From NCBI RefSeq assembly GCF_033473495.1, contig NC_088942.1:682001-746000 (forward strand): DNA of 64,000 nucleotides. Reading direction: 5' to 3'. Source of the DNA: Cercospora beticola (lineage: Eukaryota; Ascomycota; Dothideomycetes; Mycosphaerellales; Mycosphaerellaceae). Both the position numbers and the translations under genes were made by a program. The notes beneath the pieces were generated by a model, which worked only from the letters and a program-made list of their open reading frames with translations, did no database searches and was not told the DNA's origin. Shown piece by piece: positions 1 to 11,766 of the stretch (the stretch's first letter is position 1; each line of letters starts with the position of its first letter).

Positions 1-1800
1 CTAATAGCTTAATAGCAAGTATCCCTTCCCTTAATATAGAGTATACTACCTAGCTTTAAATAACTCTAAGTTATCTATCCTCTTTCTTTTTTATTATTAT
101 CTCTATATAGCTCTTATAGTATAAGCTAAATACTCTAATCCTCTCTCTAGTTTAGGTTGCCTAGGTATCTCTACTTCTTTCTCTTCTAGAATAGAAAGGA
201 TATTATTAGGTAATAAGTATAGTTAGGTATCTATAGTATCTCTAATAGATAACTAAGATTTAGGTAGGCTACTAAGTAGAACTTAGATTCTATTCTTAGG
301 TTTAACTACCTCTACTATTACTAGCTAGGCCTCCCTTATCTTCTTCCTAAGTAATAGTAAGCTAGACTATACTTATAATATACTCTATAAACTTATTATT
401 TAAAAGGTAAAGTACTACTATACTAGTTTCCTTCCTAATACTTTATTATCCTTATACTTCTTTTTTAGCTCTTACTAGATAGCCTTTACTATCTCTTTCT
501 CTAATACTACCTCTTTATCCTCTTTACTAATATAAAGCTAAATCTAGTAGATTGCTTTATAGTTTGCCTTATTAGTTATTAGGGCAGACGTTAAGGTCTT
601 AATAGTTAAGTATAGGTCTTTTTCTTTAAGGAATATAGCTATCTTTCTAAACTATTATTCTAAGTTCTCTTTAGAGAGTACTAGATATAGTCTCTTTACT
701 AAAGTACTATTTATCTTATTTTATTCCTATTAAGCTTATCTTCTAAAGAGTTAACTTTAGGTATATTTATTACTAAGTTCTTCTAACTATAGCTAAGAAA
801 TAAATTTGTTTTATATAGTAAACTAGGACCTATATATCTTAGTATTTAGTTCTTAGTATATATATATAGATAGAAATTCCTTTATACTAGACTATCTAGT
901 AGGGAATTAACTATACTAAGACTCCTCTCTCTTAGCTAGAGCTTATAGAACTCTATCTTCTAGGTAGCTCTAGAGTAGGTATTATACTCTAGGCCTTATA
1001 TATAGTATATATATATTAATAGCTAAAGGAGTATACCTCTCTAGTACTCTTTAGTATAGGAACCTCCTAGTACTACTATATTTATAATAAAGGTAGGTTT
1101 ATAACTCCTCTTAATCTTAAGTATATTAGTTTATCTAACTTAGCCTCTAGAGTCTAATTATCTAATCCTTCTTTAGATTCTAGAAATAGTAAGAGGTTTA
1201 GTTAGTCTCTAAAGTATTATTAGCTAATAGTAGGTCTCTCTAGAACCTACCTTATAACTATCCTCTCTAAATATAATATACCTAGTATAAACTAATCCTC
1301 TAGCCTTATAAGATCTTCCTTTAAATAGGTAGTAAGTTCTATCTATATAGCTATCTTTAGGAGACTCTTACTAACTTTAGAGAACTCTCTCTCTAATAGC
1401 CTAACTACTCTTCTAACTTTGTTCTCTTCTACTTTCTAGTAGTAGGGAAATGCTAGACTAACTCCTAGTATTATTAGACTATAACTTTTATTTACTAAGT
1501 ATCTAGCCTAGGTACCTTATAGAGTTTATTCTCTATCTTTATATAGCTATATAGTATATCCTTCTACTTAGAACTAATATATATTAGATATCCTATCTAC
1601 CTATATATACTATTCTTTCTACTATCTAGTTTATACCTATAAGACTACTCCTCTTACTTCTAACTCTTTTATAGCTTTAGATCCTACTATTGCCTTTAAG
1701 TCTCTTACTAGAGTACCTTAACTTCTACCGGGAGTACTTGCTATTATATCCTCTAGCTTCTAGCTTTCTAGCTACGATATAAACCTAGGCTTATAACCTA

Positions 1801-2014
1801 TTAAATTTAGAGGTCTAACCTATCTAGGTATAGTAGAATAAGGCAAAGTAAAACCCTCCGAAGTAAGTAGTTAGAGAGGCTTAGGTTTCTATCTACTATA
1901 AGCCTATAAAGAAATACTCTCTACTAAGAATTCCTAAAGCCTAAGGTACTACTTACCTAAAGCCTAACTATTAGATAGAGAGATATAGTATCTATAGAAT
2001 CTTAAATCGTAATA
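1801..2014 (+). repeat. Direct repeat copy 1 (214 bp)
   Basis: This segment recurs at 2961-3174 with the same length and no gap (offset exactly 1160). I count 19 differences, all C/T or G/A transitions, with no transversion or indel. This copy keeps more C and G than its partner. Flanks on both sides diverge. Possible identity: an LTR of a short retroelement, or one of two independent copies of a repeat. I see no convincing target-site duplication. Confidence 0.9.
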
Positions 2015-2960
2015 ACTACTATATAATATTATAAAGTCGTAGGTATTTAGAGATATAGTTATAGTAGTACTAAGCTAAATAGTATTCTATAGAACTAGCG
2101 CTTATAATATAAATATCTATAAATACTTCTTATAGAATTCTTAGCTCTACTTATAAACTAGATAAAGCTTATTAATAGTAAAGTATCTAATATATAGAGT
2201 AATATCGTTTAGTAATTCTTAGAACTTCTTACTTATAGCTTACTTAAAGCTAAGAATAATCTAATAGACTTTACTTTACTAAATATACTTATAGATACCT
2301 AGTATTATAACTATAAGAATAGGTATATAGATAGAGAAACGAGTAGTCGTATAAGGTATCTAAGAGAGGTATAGAGGCGCAAAAGACTAAATACTAGAAA
2401 CGAGAGCGCTAAGTGCTAAGAAGTAAATAGATACTTTAGATATTAAGTAAACGAGTTACGTTTCGTAATACCTAGCTTATTATAGATCGTCTTAGCTATT
2501 AATAATACTATATTAACGAGCTTCTTCTTCTTTATTATATACTTAATATTCTATAACTATTCTTTACTAATATAGTTAAGTAGAATAATTTAGATAATAA
2601 TATAGCTAGTAAGGAATATATAGTCTTAATATAATAAGCTCTTATCTATACTAGTAGCTATAATTATAACGATATTCTTCTTTATAAAAATTAAAGTAAA
2701 TAGTATATCGATTTATATTTATATTAGCTTATAGCTTTAGCTAGAGTAGAATATATTAAGAACTAACTCTAGTTTCTTTAAGATAATATTCTTCTAAATA
2801 TAGAGTAAGTATCTACTTTAATATATATTATAAATAAGTATTTATACTTCTTTAAGTACTATCTTTAGGATCTTATTATAGTATTCTTAGAAGTACTACT
2901 TCTATATCTAAAGCGAGTTACTTTCTACTAGTAACTCGACGACTAGAATAGTCTATACTA

Positions 2961-3174
2961 TTAAATTTAGGAGTCTAACCTATCTAGATATAGCGGAATA
3001 AAGTAAAGTAAAACTCCTTAAAATAAGTAGTTAGAGAAGCTTAGGTTTCTATCTACTATAAGCTTATAAAGAAATACTTTCTACTAAGAATTCCTAAAGT
3101 CTAAAGTACTACTTACTTAAAGCCTAACTATTAGATAGAGAGATATAGTATCTATAGAATCTTAAATCGTAATA
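2961..3174 (+). repeat. Direct repeat copy 2 (214 bp), more RIP-mutated
   Basis: Collinear partner of 1801-2014. At most of the differing sites this copy has T or A where copy 1 has C or G (for example the run at 3015-3020 and the sites at 3038, 3064, 3079, 3100, 3105 and 3117). It is therefore the more mutated copy. The 946 bp between the copies (2015-2960) is unrelated AT-rich sequence without coding potential. Confidence 0.9.
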
Positions 3175-4070
3175 TATACTAGATTAGTACGACTAATAGT
3201 AGGCCGATTACCTATATATAGAAAATATATTATATTATTCTTAGAAGTAGTACTACTATTACTACTCTTTCTTAATTTCTTATACTACTTATTCGACTTA
3301 TTAGATTATTCGCTAGGTATCTTAAAGAGCTTACTAATAATACTATAGAATATTAATAGTACTACTAAATAATAATAATAATACTAAACGATAATAGTAC
3401 TACTAACTAGATATTAGTATAGTATTATTACTAATTCTAATACTACTAGAATCGAGTTAGCTTTAAGTTACTTTAATATAATAATATATATCTATAGTAT
3501 ATACTAAACTAGAAAACTAATATACTAACCTATTAGATAGATTCTATATACTTTATTAGATTAGAAACGATATTATTACTATCGAGTTATTAGAGTTCTT
3601 AAATTTAAGTAGTAGATTCTAGAGATAAATAGTAGTTAAATAGATAAAAGTATATATAAACTAATACTTAGTACTAGTTCTAAATAGGTTACTATAGAGT
3701 TCTATAAATAGCTATATATTTATAAGTCGTTTATTACTACTTTAATTAGTATAGCTAGATAAGTTAAAAAAGTAGTTATTAATAGGAATTATATAGAGTT
3801 TAGAGTATTCTAGATATATAAAATTAAACTATATTATTAAACTTACTATATATAAGTATATAGCTCCCTACTATATAGTTTTTAGTATTAGGTACTATAT
3901 ATAGTATAAAAGTAGTTAGAAGTTAGAATTAATAGTTTAGAGAGTCTCTAAAAGTTATAGATTATCGCCGAATTAGATTAGGCTCTTTAGAAGAAGAGTA
4001 TATCGATAGATAAGGAAGGTAGGTAGATAGTAGTAAGATAGAAGGTAAGGTAGAAGGTAGTACGTAACTT

Positions 4071-4981
4071 CTATGTGTAAACACCGAGGTCAAAGTGGAA
4101 GTGACATCGAAGTTCGGAACCGGTGCATCTATCTTCCGAAGGGCCTGAGAAGGAGGCAGCGCCAAGCTCGTGCACTCGTTGAAGGATGCGGTCTTCATCT
4201 TTACCACGCTACACTCTGGTGTTCAGTGTCCAACGAGCAAGTCTGCCTTGGAGGTTCCTCCTACATATGCTCTCCAGCCGACACGAGTTTCCGCAATGTG
4301 TCAGACTGTACGCATGGCCGAAATCCATCTTACTATTGTGCCACTGCCAACTGGTCACAACCTTGAAGCTCTTCATGCCCAACGGCGGCTGTTCATGTCT
4401 TCTCCATTACACGTCGTCATCTGTGCTGGCGCGCCCATCTAGCGCCGGTGCCATTATTGCGTACGCGGAATGTGCAAAGGCCACGCGACTTTCGTCGAAT
4501 GTCTCGCGGTCCACATCTGGAGTTGAGCTCGTGGCGGTGGGATCGCGTGAAGCTTGGCCTGGCCTTGATACTCCATACGGAGGCACGAGTCGAGAGCAAC
4601 TGTGCCGTGTCGTTTGCTCCGTGACGCATCCCACAAGGAGTTTGACAATGTTGAATCCGGTGGGGGTGGGATGTCAGAGAGGAGAGGAGGAAAATCCACC
4701 CTACTGCCAAGACAGATTCCCCCGACCTCTCCTCTTCTCTACACAGATCTCGACGTACTGTCTCAGGTAGAGGTGAGGAGACAATAACTCAAATCCACAA
4801 ATGTAGAGGTTCGAGCCCTCAAGCTTGGCCCGATGTCTTTGCCAGCTTGTTGAAGCGGGTAAATGAGTATGCAAAACATGGTAGGTTTGACCAAAACAGA
4901 CGAAGTATAAGATGGTCATCTTGAGACATGACTACATATCATTGCAGAAGAACAGCACACCTTCACTTCTGATCAAACACC
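4071..4981. other. Intergenic, no supported gene
   Basis: Normal-GC DNA between the RIP block and the first gene. Several overlapping short open frames exist on both strands (the longest about 190 codons, 4186-4770 plus), but none looks like a protein, and they mutually overlap. Probably upstream region of the glycoside hydrolase. Confidence 0.6.
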
Positions 4982-6589
4982 ATGCTCATGCTTACATCTT
5001 CCGTCCTGGCGGCGCTCCTCAGCGTGCCGGCCAGCGCTCAAAGCAATCTCGGCGGACAAGGCTACGTCGACCTTGCAGTATACGGAGGCGTACCGGACCG
5101 CAAAGGAGCTGGAATACTCTATGGACTTCCCAATAACCCAGCTTACTCTCCTCAGAGCGCGCCTGCAAGATCAATTTGGGGTCCGCTGTACCAAGGTGCG
5201 GGCATTTCGTGGCTACGTGCCGGAGGAGCACAGATTCCATTCGGCGGCTATGCTGCAGATGTGAAGAGTGGCAATACTACAGGGTTTGACAACCGCTTCG
5301 CATCTGCACTGCAAAACTACCGGGATGCCAGAGCCCTCGACCCGAACACTCGATATGTGCTTCTGCCTCACGACATCTGGGGAGCAGACAGCTTTGAGGC
5401 ATCTACGACCATCTACCCATGTGATAATGGTGATTGCACGGAATGGGGTCGCTTCCTTGACAAACTGATTGCAAGATTGAAGCAGAAGTGAGTGAAATTT
5501 CCTGTTCGACTGGTGTAACTGGACGATGTTAATGTGATTGCGGCAGTGGCATGACGACTAATTTGTACATCGATATCTGGAACGAACCTGACGGGTTTGG
5601 TTTCTGGCCCCGCTCACAGGACCAGTACCTACAAGCATGGGACTATGCCTACGACCGGTACCGGTCAGCACTTAGTAGTGCAATTCTAGTCGGCCCAGCG
5701 ACTGCGAGCCAGCCTGCTCTCGACAATGGGTGGTGGACTAACTATGCCAATCACATTAAGGGAAACAACAAGGTAGGTTCTGGAATCATTCTGTCTTGTG
5801 TAGTGCCATTGTAGAGTATTGACTCTGCCCTCAACAGATTCCAGACTGGTATAGCGCCCATCAGCTGAATGGCCGCAACTCTGCCAACTGTGGCAACGAC
5901 CCCGTCAACACTCAGAACCAGCTGAATCAAGTCCTTTCTCGCGCCGGCCTACCAAGTCGTCCATTCCAGCTGAACGAGTACGCCGCTCCAGACGAGCAGA
6001 CTCCAGCCTACACCGCCTGGTTCATCGAACGATTCGAGAGAACCGGCATCGTTGGTCTCCGAGCAGTAAGCATCCCCTCTACACACTCACAAAAAAAAGG
6101 CATACTGACATTTTCTCTCAGAACTGGGGCTCCAAAGTCGGCCTCCACAACGACCTCGCCAAACTTCTCGGTCCTGGCGGCTCCGACAAGAGCTCCAACT
6201 TCTACAAGCTCGGCGACTGGCACGTCCTCAACTACTACACCCAAGCCCAAAAAGGCCTCATCACTCGCGCCGGAGCCACCGTCAGCACCTGCTACGATCT
6301 CTACGTCACACAAGAACGCAACATTGGCGTGACACACATTCTCGCTGGTACACGCGGTCAGACCGGTTCATATCCTATCACGATCTCGAATGTGAATAAC
6401 ATGCCAGCGTACAACGGTCGCTCGACACTGAGAGCTCTGATCAAGGAGATTCCGTATAACAATGGTGGCCGCGTGGATAATCCGAATGTGGTTTCGAATG
6501 GTACCGTGGCTGTGAGGAATAACCAGGTGGTGATCAATCTGAACCAGAATTTGGATTCTGCTTATACCATTGACCTCTTTGCTCAGTAG
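4982..6589 (+). CDS. Secreted clan GH-A glycoside hydrolase (GH39-like)
   Basis: Four exons: 4982-5487, 5547-5772, 5838-6065 and 6122-6589 (475 aa), joined by introns of 59, 65 and 56 nt with GTGAGT, GTAGGT and GTAAGC donors and CAG acceptors. The start is the ATG before a clear signal peptide, residues 1-20 ending PASAQ. The core has the clan-A signature IWNEPDG, with E182 expected to be the acid/base, and FQLNEYAAPDE in the strand-7 region, with E291 a candidate nucleophile. An all-beta-looking C-terminal tail (about residues 370-475) follows the barrel. The protein is probably secreted and acts on plant or fungal polysaccharide. GH39-like is inferred from the N-E-P motif, and the substrate is unknown. 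It is the first gene next to the RIP block but shows normal codon use and no RIP damage itself. Confidence 0.8.
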
Positions 6590-6825
6590 AGCGCGGTCGG
6601 TTCGTAGGAACATAAGTAGTCGTGCTAGCTGGTATACGGAACAATGCAAGGCTCGAGAGGAATGAACAGCACACCAAATGAAGGAAATATGTGAACAGGC
6701 ATTTCATGATATGATTTATGCAAAGATGATAATGCCAAATACGAAAAGTTCCAAGAACACGTGCCCTCGCCCCGTGCCTCGCCATGGTATCATTCCCTCC
6801 CAAAACGCCAATAAACACAATCAAC

Positions 6826-9800
6826 CTACTTCACCCTTCTCCTCCTGTCCCTCAATGCAGCCTCCATTCTCAAAACCATCCCCTTCAACCCAACACCCTT
6901 CTCACAATTCGCCTCTAGCCAACCCTCCATCCTCTCCCTCACCTCCTTCAACCCCTTCAGAACCGGCAACTTTCTCCCCTCCTCATGTTCCACATACCGC
7001 ATAGGATTCAACAACAAACCAAAAACCTCCGCCCAAATCTCCATCTGCCAGTACCTCTTAAAACTCTCTCGAATCTTATAAGTCTTCTGACTGCCACCAC
7101 CCGCTGCAGCACCAGCACCACCATTCAATGTCTTCTCGACAGTTGTTTCCATATACTTTCCAAACAACAACGAATGAATGATGCCTGCAGCACCGTAATA
7201 GTCCACCTGATACGTCCAAGGCCTCGCTTCGCGCATTTCACTACAATCCGCCTCGCTCGTTTTCCAATCAGCGAAGAAGCCGACTTTCTCATCGAAATGC
7301 GACATATCGATTCCGCGTCCAAAATCAATGAGACAGATTCCCTTCGAACCCCAACCATGCGCGCCCGAAGGGAAATACGTCGCAGAGAAATCAGTTTCCT
7401 GGCCTGGGTCGTCGAATCGTACAAGGACGTTGTCGCCTTTCAAGTCGCCGTGAATCAGGTGTTTGGCGTGAAGGGCTTCCATGGTACGAAGAAGTTCGAC
7501 GGAGAAGAACATGGCGAGCATTTCATCCATGCCGGTCGTGCCAGAGTTCTGATGCGCGGATTCCATGCGAGCGAGATTCACGAGGTCGAGAAGGGTGCCT
7601 TGGTCACGGTATTCTTCGACGAGGAAGCATTCGTCGCGGTATAAGTGCATTTCGTGGGCTTTGATGATAGATTCCGAAGGACGCGAGACGCCCAGTCGAC
7701 GGTGCGCTGCGCGAAGGATGTAGAACTCCCAGGTGGAAGGGGGCTCCTCCATTTTGATGGCTTCGAGAGGACGGCGGTGGGTGAGCTTCCCGAGGCGGGA
7801 AGTGGCAGTAGAAGCGGAGACGTCCACATCATCTTCGTCGTAGTCTTCACGCTCTTCGAGAGAGGCCGCGGCGCTGTTTTCAACCAAGTAGACTGGGGCG
7901 AAAGTACCGGCTCCCAGTTCTCGTTTGATAGTGTAGATTCCACCTGCGCCAGGGAAAGCGACCATGGGTGGGATCGATGTTGTCTTCTCTTGAGAGTGGC
8001 TCTGGCTCTTCCGCGAAGCCTGAAGCTGCTTGATGTACTTCTTGATCTCCATAGTTTTGCCCGAGTTCGCATCGAGATGCTCGTAATATCCTTCGTACGT
8101 GTTGAGAGCAGGCTTCATTTGCGACAAAATGGTCTGTCTCAGGTATGGGTCCATGGGATTGCACTGCAGATCTTTGATGATGGGTCCTTTCTGTACAGCG
8201 TCTGAAGAGGTCGGCCCTTCCAGTTTCGCGTCGATCTGTGCCTTCGATGTGCCCTTGCCAAGCGATAATGTGCCCTTTGTGCTCTTCGTTCGAATCGGCT
8301 GGAGGACTCTGCGTTTGTCTTCTTCCATGTCAGCCGTCACGTCATCAAAAGGACTGCTAGGTGGTTCATCATCTTCCTCGTCGTCAAACTCTTCAGGCAT
8401 ACCGTTCTTCCTGCTTGGAGTCTTCGCACCAAAGTAGTCCTTCTCTGGCCTTTGAGTAGGTATGCCAATTGATGATTCAGTCTGCTCGACAATCGGTGTC
8501 ATGAATGGCAGCCTATGATTCGGCACGATGTTCATGTCACGCATCTGCATGACAGGCGGCTCGTAATCTTCAGGAGCGACCGGGACATATCGTGTTTGAC
8601 GGTTCTCGTCGTGAACAGGCGTGAGTGCCTCGTCTGCCTCTTCGTAGACATCTTGCGTTGTCGTTTGAGCAGAATTCATGCCACTATCGTCTTCTTGGCT
8701 CGGAACATGCTTGCCAGTATCAAAATCTGACCAGGCTGACACGTCTGTCCGATCATCGTCGCGATGGGATTCGAGAAGCTCGTTGCGTGTCTCATCACCG
8801 TACTCGCTCGCCGGTGCAGAGAGCTTCCCAGTTGCCGTGCTTTCATCGCCAGTCGTGTAATCGTCTTCGTCTTCTTCACTGTCGCTATCACTTTCAGACT
8901 CAGACTCTTCTTCCTGAGGCTGTTCCGACTGTGATGGCAGAGGAGCACTGAAGATGCCATAGATCTCATCCATGGCCTCCTTGGTGTTGATGGTCATGGT
9001 TGGCTCCGGTGCCACAGACTTTCTTCGTTTCGGCTTCGACTTGGGCGAGTCCATGTTCAACTTGATCGTTTGCGTCTCGTTCTTGATGTGCTTGACTTCC
9101 ATAACCTTGATCTTACGCGTCCGGTTCGCGCGTTCTTCGCGTCTTGCTTTCTTCGCAGCATCGATTTCTTGCTTGGACGGCGGGGTGTTCTCGTCGTTCT
9201 CATCGTTCAGCGCCAAAGTCTTGGTGAATTTAGTCGGCAGATCAGGCGTCTCCTCTCTGGGTTGCTGTTGTGGCTCCAAGTCTGTATCCTCAAATATCTT
9301 GAAGCCCTTTTGCTTCGACGTCGGCCTCGACTCTGGTGTTTCTTGCTCAGCATCAGAAAAGATCTTGAAAGGCTTCTCCCTGGCCAAAGGCTTTGCTTCA
9401 GCTGGGTGCTCAGCGATGGGCTGTCGCGCTGTTGCTGGTGGGTCCAGCTGTATATCGAACGAGTCATTCTTCGACAGCTTCTGCCGTTTCACATTTTCTT
9501 TCACATTGCCATCTCGATCCAGCCACCCACGATGTCTTGCTCTTAGCTCCTCGAAACAGTATTCAACTGCCAGGTTCCCGGCCTCAGGGTACACAGCCTC
9601 TAGATTCACAAACACGCACTCCAGCCTACCGGTCTTCTCGTTGAACACGCACTGCTGTTCATGATTACTACTCGATTCAGCGTGCGAGGCGGAAGTGTGT
9701 CGTGGCATTTGAACTCGAGATGAAGACTACGAAACACGCGATATTTAGTCCTGCATTCGTAAACATGTGCTGTTTCTTGTGAGGTATGGGTGACACAAAA

Positions 9801-10753
9801 CTTACCTGGTCTTTGAACACCATCATCTTCTGCATTCCTGTGTTCGTCTTCCCTGCCATAAGCTTCTGTCCCGCCATTGGCTTCGCCTCTGTGGTATTCT
9901 CTTTTTTGCGGTCCGCAAGTGTGCCAATACTATCCCAGCCCTTCGAGCTGCTCCCCGACGCAGGTCGTGAGTCCTCTCCGCTATCTGTGAAAATGGCCAT
10001 CTTGGGCTTCTTGCCTGCGCCGGTTCGACTTTGCTGTTGCTGTGTCGCAGGAGACGGCGTCGCTGAGGACGCAAAAGGGTCCGCCTTCGCCGCCAAAGCA
10101 GGTCTCGCAGCAGGCAATGCCGGACTAGAAGGCTCCGTCGCGTCTTCCGGACGCGCCTCTTTCCTTCGCTCGAATTCTCCAAATTTGCGCATCAATCGCT
10201 CTGAAGGTCGCGCCTCCTTCTCAATGCCCATTTTGTAGATCTCCTCCGCTTGACTCCATCTCCCGGCATTTTCCAGCCATGCTGCAAATTCTTCGTAGTA
10301 CAACGCCAGTCCCTCGCCGATCCCATGGCGCGCTAGAAACACGAAAGCCTCGCGAGGCGCATCTGAGAAAAGGCGAATGTAGTGGAGCCATATCTTGAGA
10401 TATCGCACATCGTTTTTGTAATCTTTCGATGATTGGAACGCTTTTGTCGCGCGTTCAAGCAGTGGTAGTAATTGCGATTGCGGTGTCGCCTGTGCGGAGG
10501 GGTATGTGTCCAGTGTCCATTTCACGTATCCGTCGTAAACATCGAGTGGATCATCAGCTTCGTCAATCGTCGCGAGTTCTCGTTCGAATTCTGCGCGTTT
10601 CTCGGAGTGTTGGTCATTCGGCGACGGGTTTGCTCCAAGCAGTGGTGGTGAGTAGAGCTGTGCCAGCGCTTTGGCAGAACGGCCGCTGGGGAGGGCCTGA
10701 ATGTTCTCTTTCTGCCCCTCGATCACATTGAAGTCGATGAGGTCGTCCGCCAT
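6826..10753 (-). CDS. bub1: Spindle assembly checkpoint kinase BUB1 (Mad3/Bub1 family)
   Basis: Two exons: 10753-9806 and 9726-6826, giving 1282 aa. The 79-nt intron has a GTAAGT donor, an ACTAAAT branch and a TAG acceptor. Residues about 40-200 form the Mad3/Bub1 TPR-like region. KEN boxes lie at 15-17 and 284-286. The block ECVFVNLEAVYPE, just after the junction, is characteristic of Bub1. A long acidic, low-complexity middle precedes a C-terminal kinase (about residues 910-1240). The kinase has a G-rich loop (GAGTF), AIKMEEP lysine, HGDLKGDNV catalytic loop near 1076 and DFGRG near 1117, so it should be active. The role is kinetochore checkpoint signalling with Bub3/Mad1 and phosphorylation of histone H2A. 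If the intron is retained, the frame stays open for 42 more codons and then stops at 9677. Confidence 0.95.
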
Positions 10754-11091
10754 GGTCGCTGGGCGTGTGCTGTGTGGTTAGTAGTGAGTCGTGAGGGCGT
10801 GAAGGTCGTGAAAGTGAGAGCAAGCGTATTGGAAGGGTCGTGTTTACAGTCGTTGCTACCATAAACAATTCACGCCAAGACCGCCACCAGACTTCACCCG
10901 CACGCCGCACGTGCGAACTCACTGGAAGACACCACATAATCAAAACATTACTAACAGGCAACACTGCCAACACTGCCAAATCTCGATTTTTCCAGTCACA
11001 TTCTCCCTCTGTCCTCTCGTGGACGAGGTCGAGTTCCTGTTACTTGTCCCAATGCCCGTGGCCACCTTCATCGAGCTCATACAAGATAGCT
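10754..11091. other. Intergenic, BUB1 upstream region
   Basis: About 340 bp between the BUB1 start and the end of the next minus-strand gene. No gene or clear motif seen; it must hold the BUB1 promoter. Confidence 0.6.
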
Positions 11092-11766
11092 TCATTTCAG
11101 TAGAATGCGACCCTCTCTACGTCTGCGATTGAAGTAGAAGACTGATGACAGTACGACAACACCAATGATAACTCCAAGGAGATCTGGACGCCCATATCTT
11201 GCAGCTGTGTGTCGACCGAACTCGATGGAAGTCGTCACAATTGGATCGTGGCTGTGGGCCGAAGCGGTCGGAGTATGTATCGCGTCTATAGCGATCGCTT
11301 CTGTTGGATGTACTCCGCCCGTGGCATCGATTGAGACCGGAATGCCGACAACTTGCGTTTGCCAAGGACGAGGGATTCCAGGATCGATATTGGAGATTCT
11401 GGCCCATACCGTCTGGGTGCCTTGAGGTCGCGTACAGATCGTCGAAAACGTTGGTGTGGGGGTCGCGATATTTCCCCTCTCCCAGGCATATTTGAAGCGG
11501 ATCGTGACCACAAAGCTCGCGGTCGAGGTTGGAGTAGGCAAATCCCCTCTCTGGTCCATCTGGGCGGCGCGTGAGATCGGTGGTCGAGTGTAGGACAACG
11601 GCGAGCTTGTGGAAATGTGGTCGCGAATTCTGGTGTCCTTAGGAAGCTGTGCGGTAGGTTCGCGACTTTCGGAATAAAACTCTGTCAAGGTGAACAGTCT
11701 GTCAGCAGTCGACCTCTCGAGTCCGGCCATGCCAATATGCTGTGTCACCTTTGATTCGCGCCACAT
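11092..11766 (-). CDS. Hypothetical single-pass membrane protein
   Basis: Intronless frame of 224 aa starting at an ATG at 11766. I do not recognise the family. The first ~190 residues are Thr/Ser/Pro-rich without a signal peptide. The C-terminus has one strong hydrophobic segment (LLGVIIGVVVLSSVFYF, about residues 197-213) followed by a basic cluster NRRRREGR. That is the layout of a single membrane anchor with a short cytosolic tail. Codon use looks ordinary for the window. A missed upstream exon supplying a signal peptide is possible. It lies in a gene-poor stretch with two other small hydrophobic-protein candidates on the same strand. Confidence 0.45.
   Translation of the reverse strand: MWRESKVTQHIGMAGLERSTADRLFTLTEFYSESREPTAQLPKDTRIRDHISTSSPLSYTRPPISRAAQMDQRGDLPTPTSTASFVVTIRFKYAWERGNIATPTPTFSTICTRPQGTQTVWARISNIDPGIPRPWQTQVVGIPVSIDATGGVHPTEAIAIDAIHTPTASAHSHDPIVTTSIEFGRHTAARYGRPDLLGVIIGVVVLSSVFYFNRRRREGRILLK

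Larger units (their letters stand above)
1..4070. repeat. AT-rich RIP-degraded repetitive block
   Basis: The block is saturated with TpA, while CpA and TpG are almost missing. Every frame is closed by stops, and no ORF of useful size occurs. This is the pattern left by RIP (C-to-T in CpA context) on repeated DNA in ascomycetes, and two internal repeat copies differing only by transitions support it. Composition is not uniform: up to about 1720 CpG is also nearly absent, whereas from about 1725 onward CpG reappears regularly (for example around 2000-2540 and 2900-3700). The right edge is abrupt: normal GC composition starts near 4070, after a run of AGGTAG/AAGGTAG-like motifs at 4014-4068. The original element family is no longer readable. 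No telomere repeat is seen at base 1. Confidence 0.9.

Noticed and set aside
1..60. Possible telomere or chromosome end next to the AT-rich block
   Set aside because: No TTAGGG/CCCTAA repeats; RIP blocks are also common in internal heterochromatin.
4186..4770. 194-codon plus-strand frame after the RIP block
   Set aside because: Overlaps other open frames in all phases, shows no domain, signal or coding-like composition.
4807..4819. GGTTCGAGCCC resembling a tRNA B box
   Set aside because: No matching A box or cloverleaf in the flanking 90 bp on either strand.
8972..9664. 230-codon plus-strand frame
   Set aside because: Antisense shadow of BUB1 exon 2, low-complexity Ser/Phe-rich translation.
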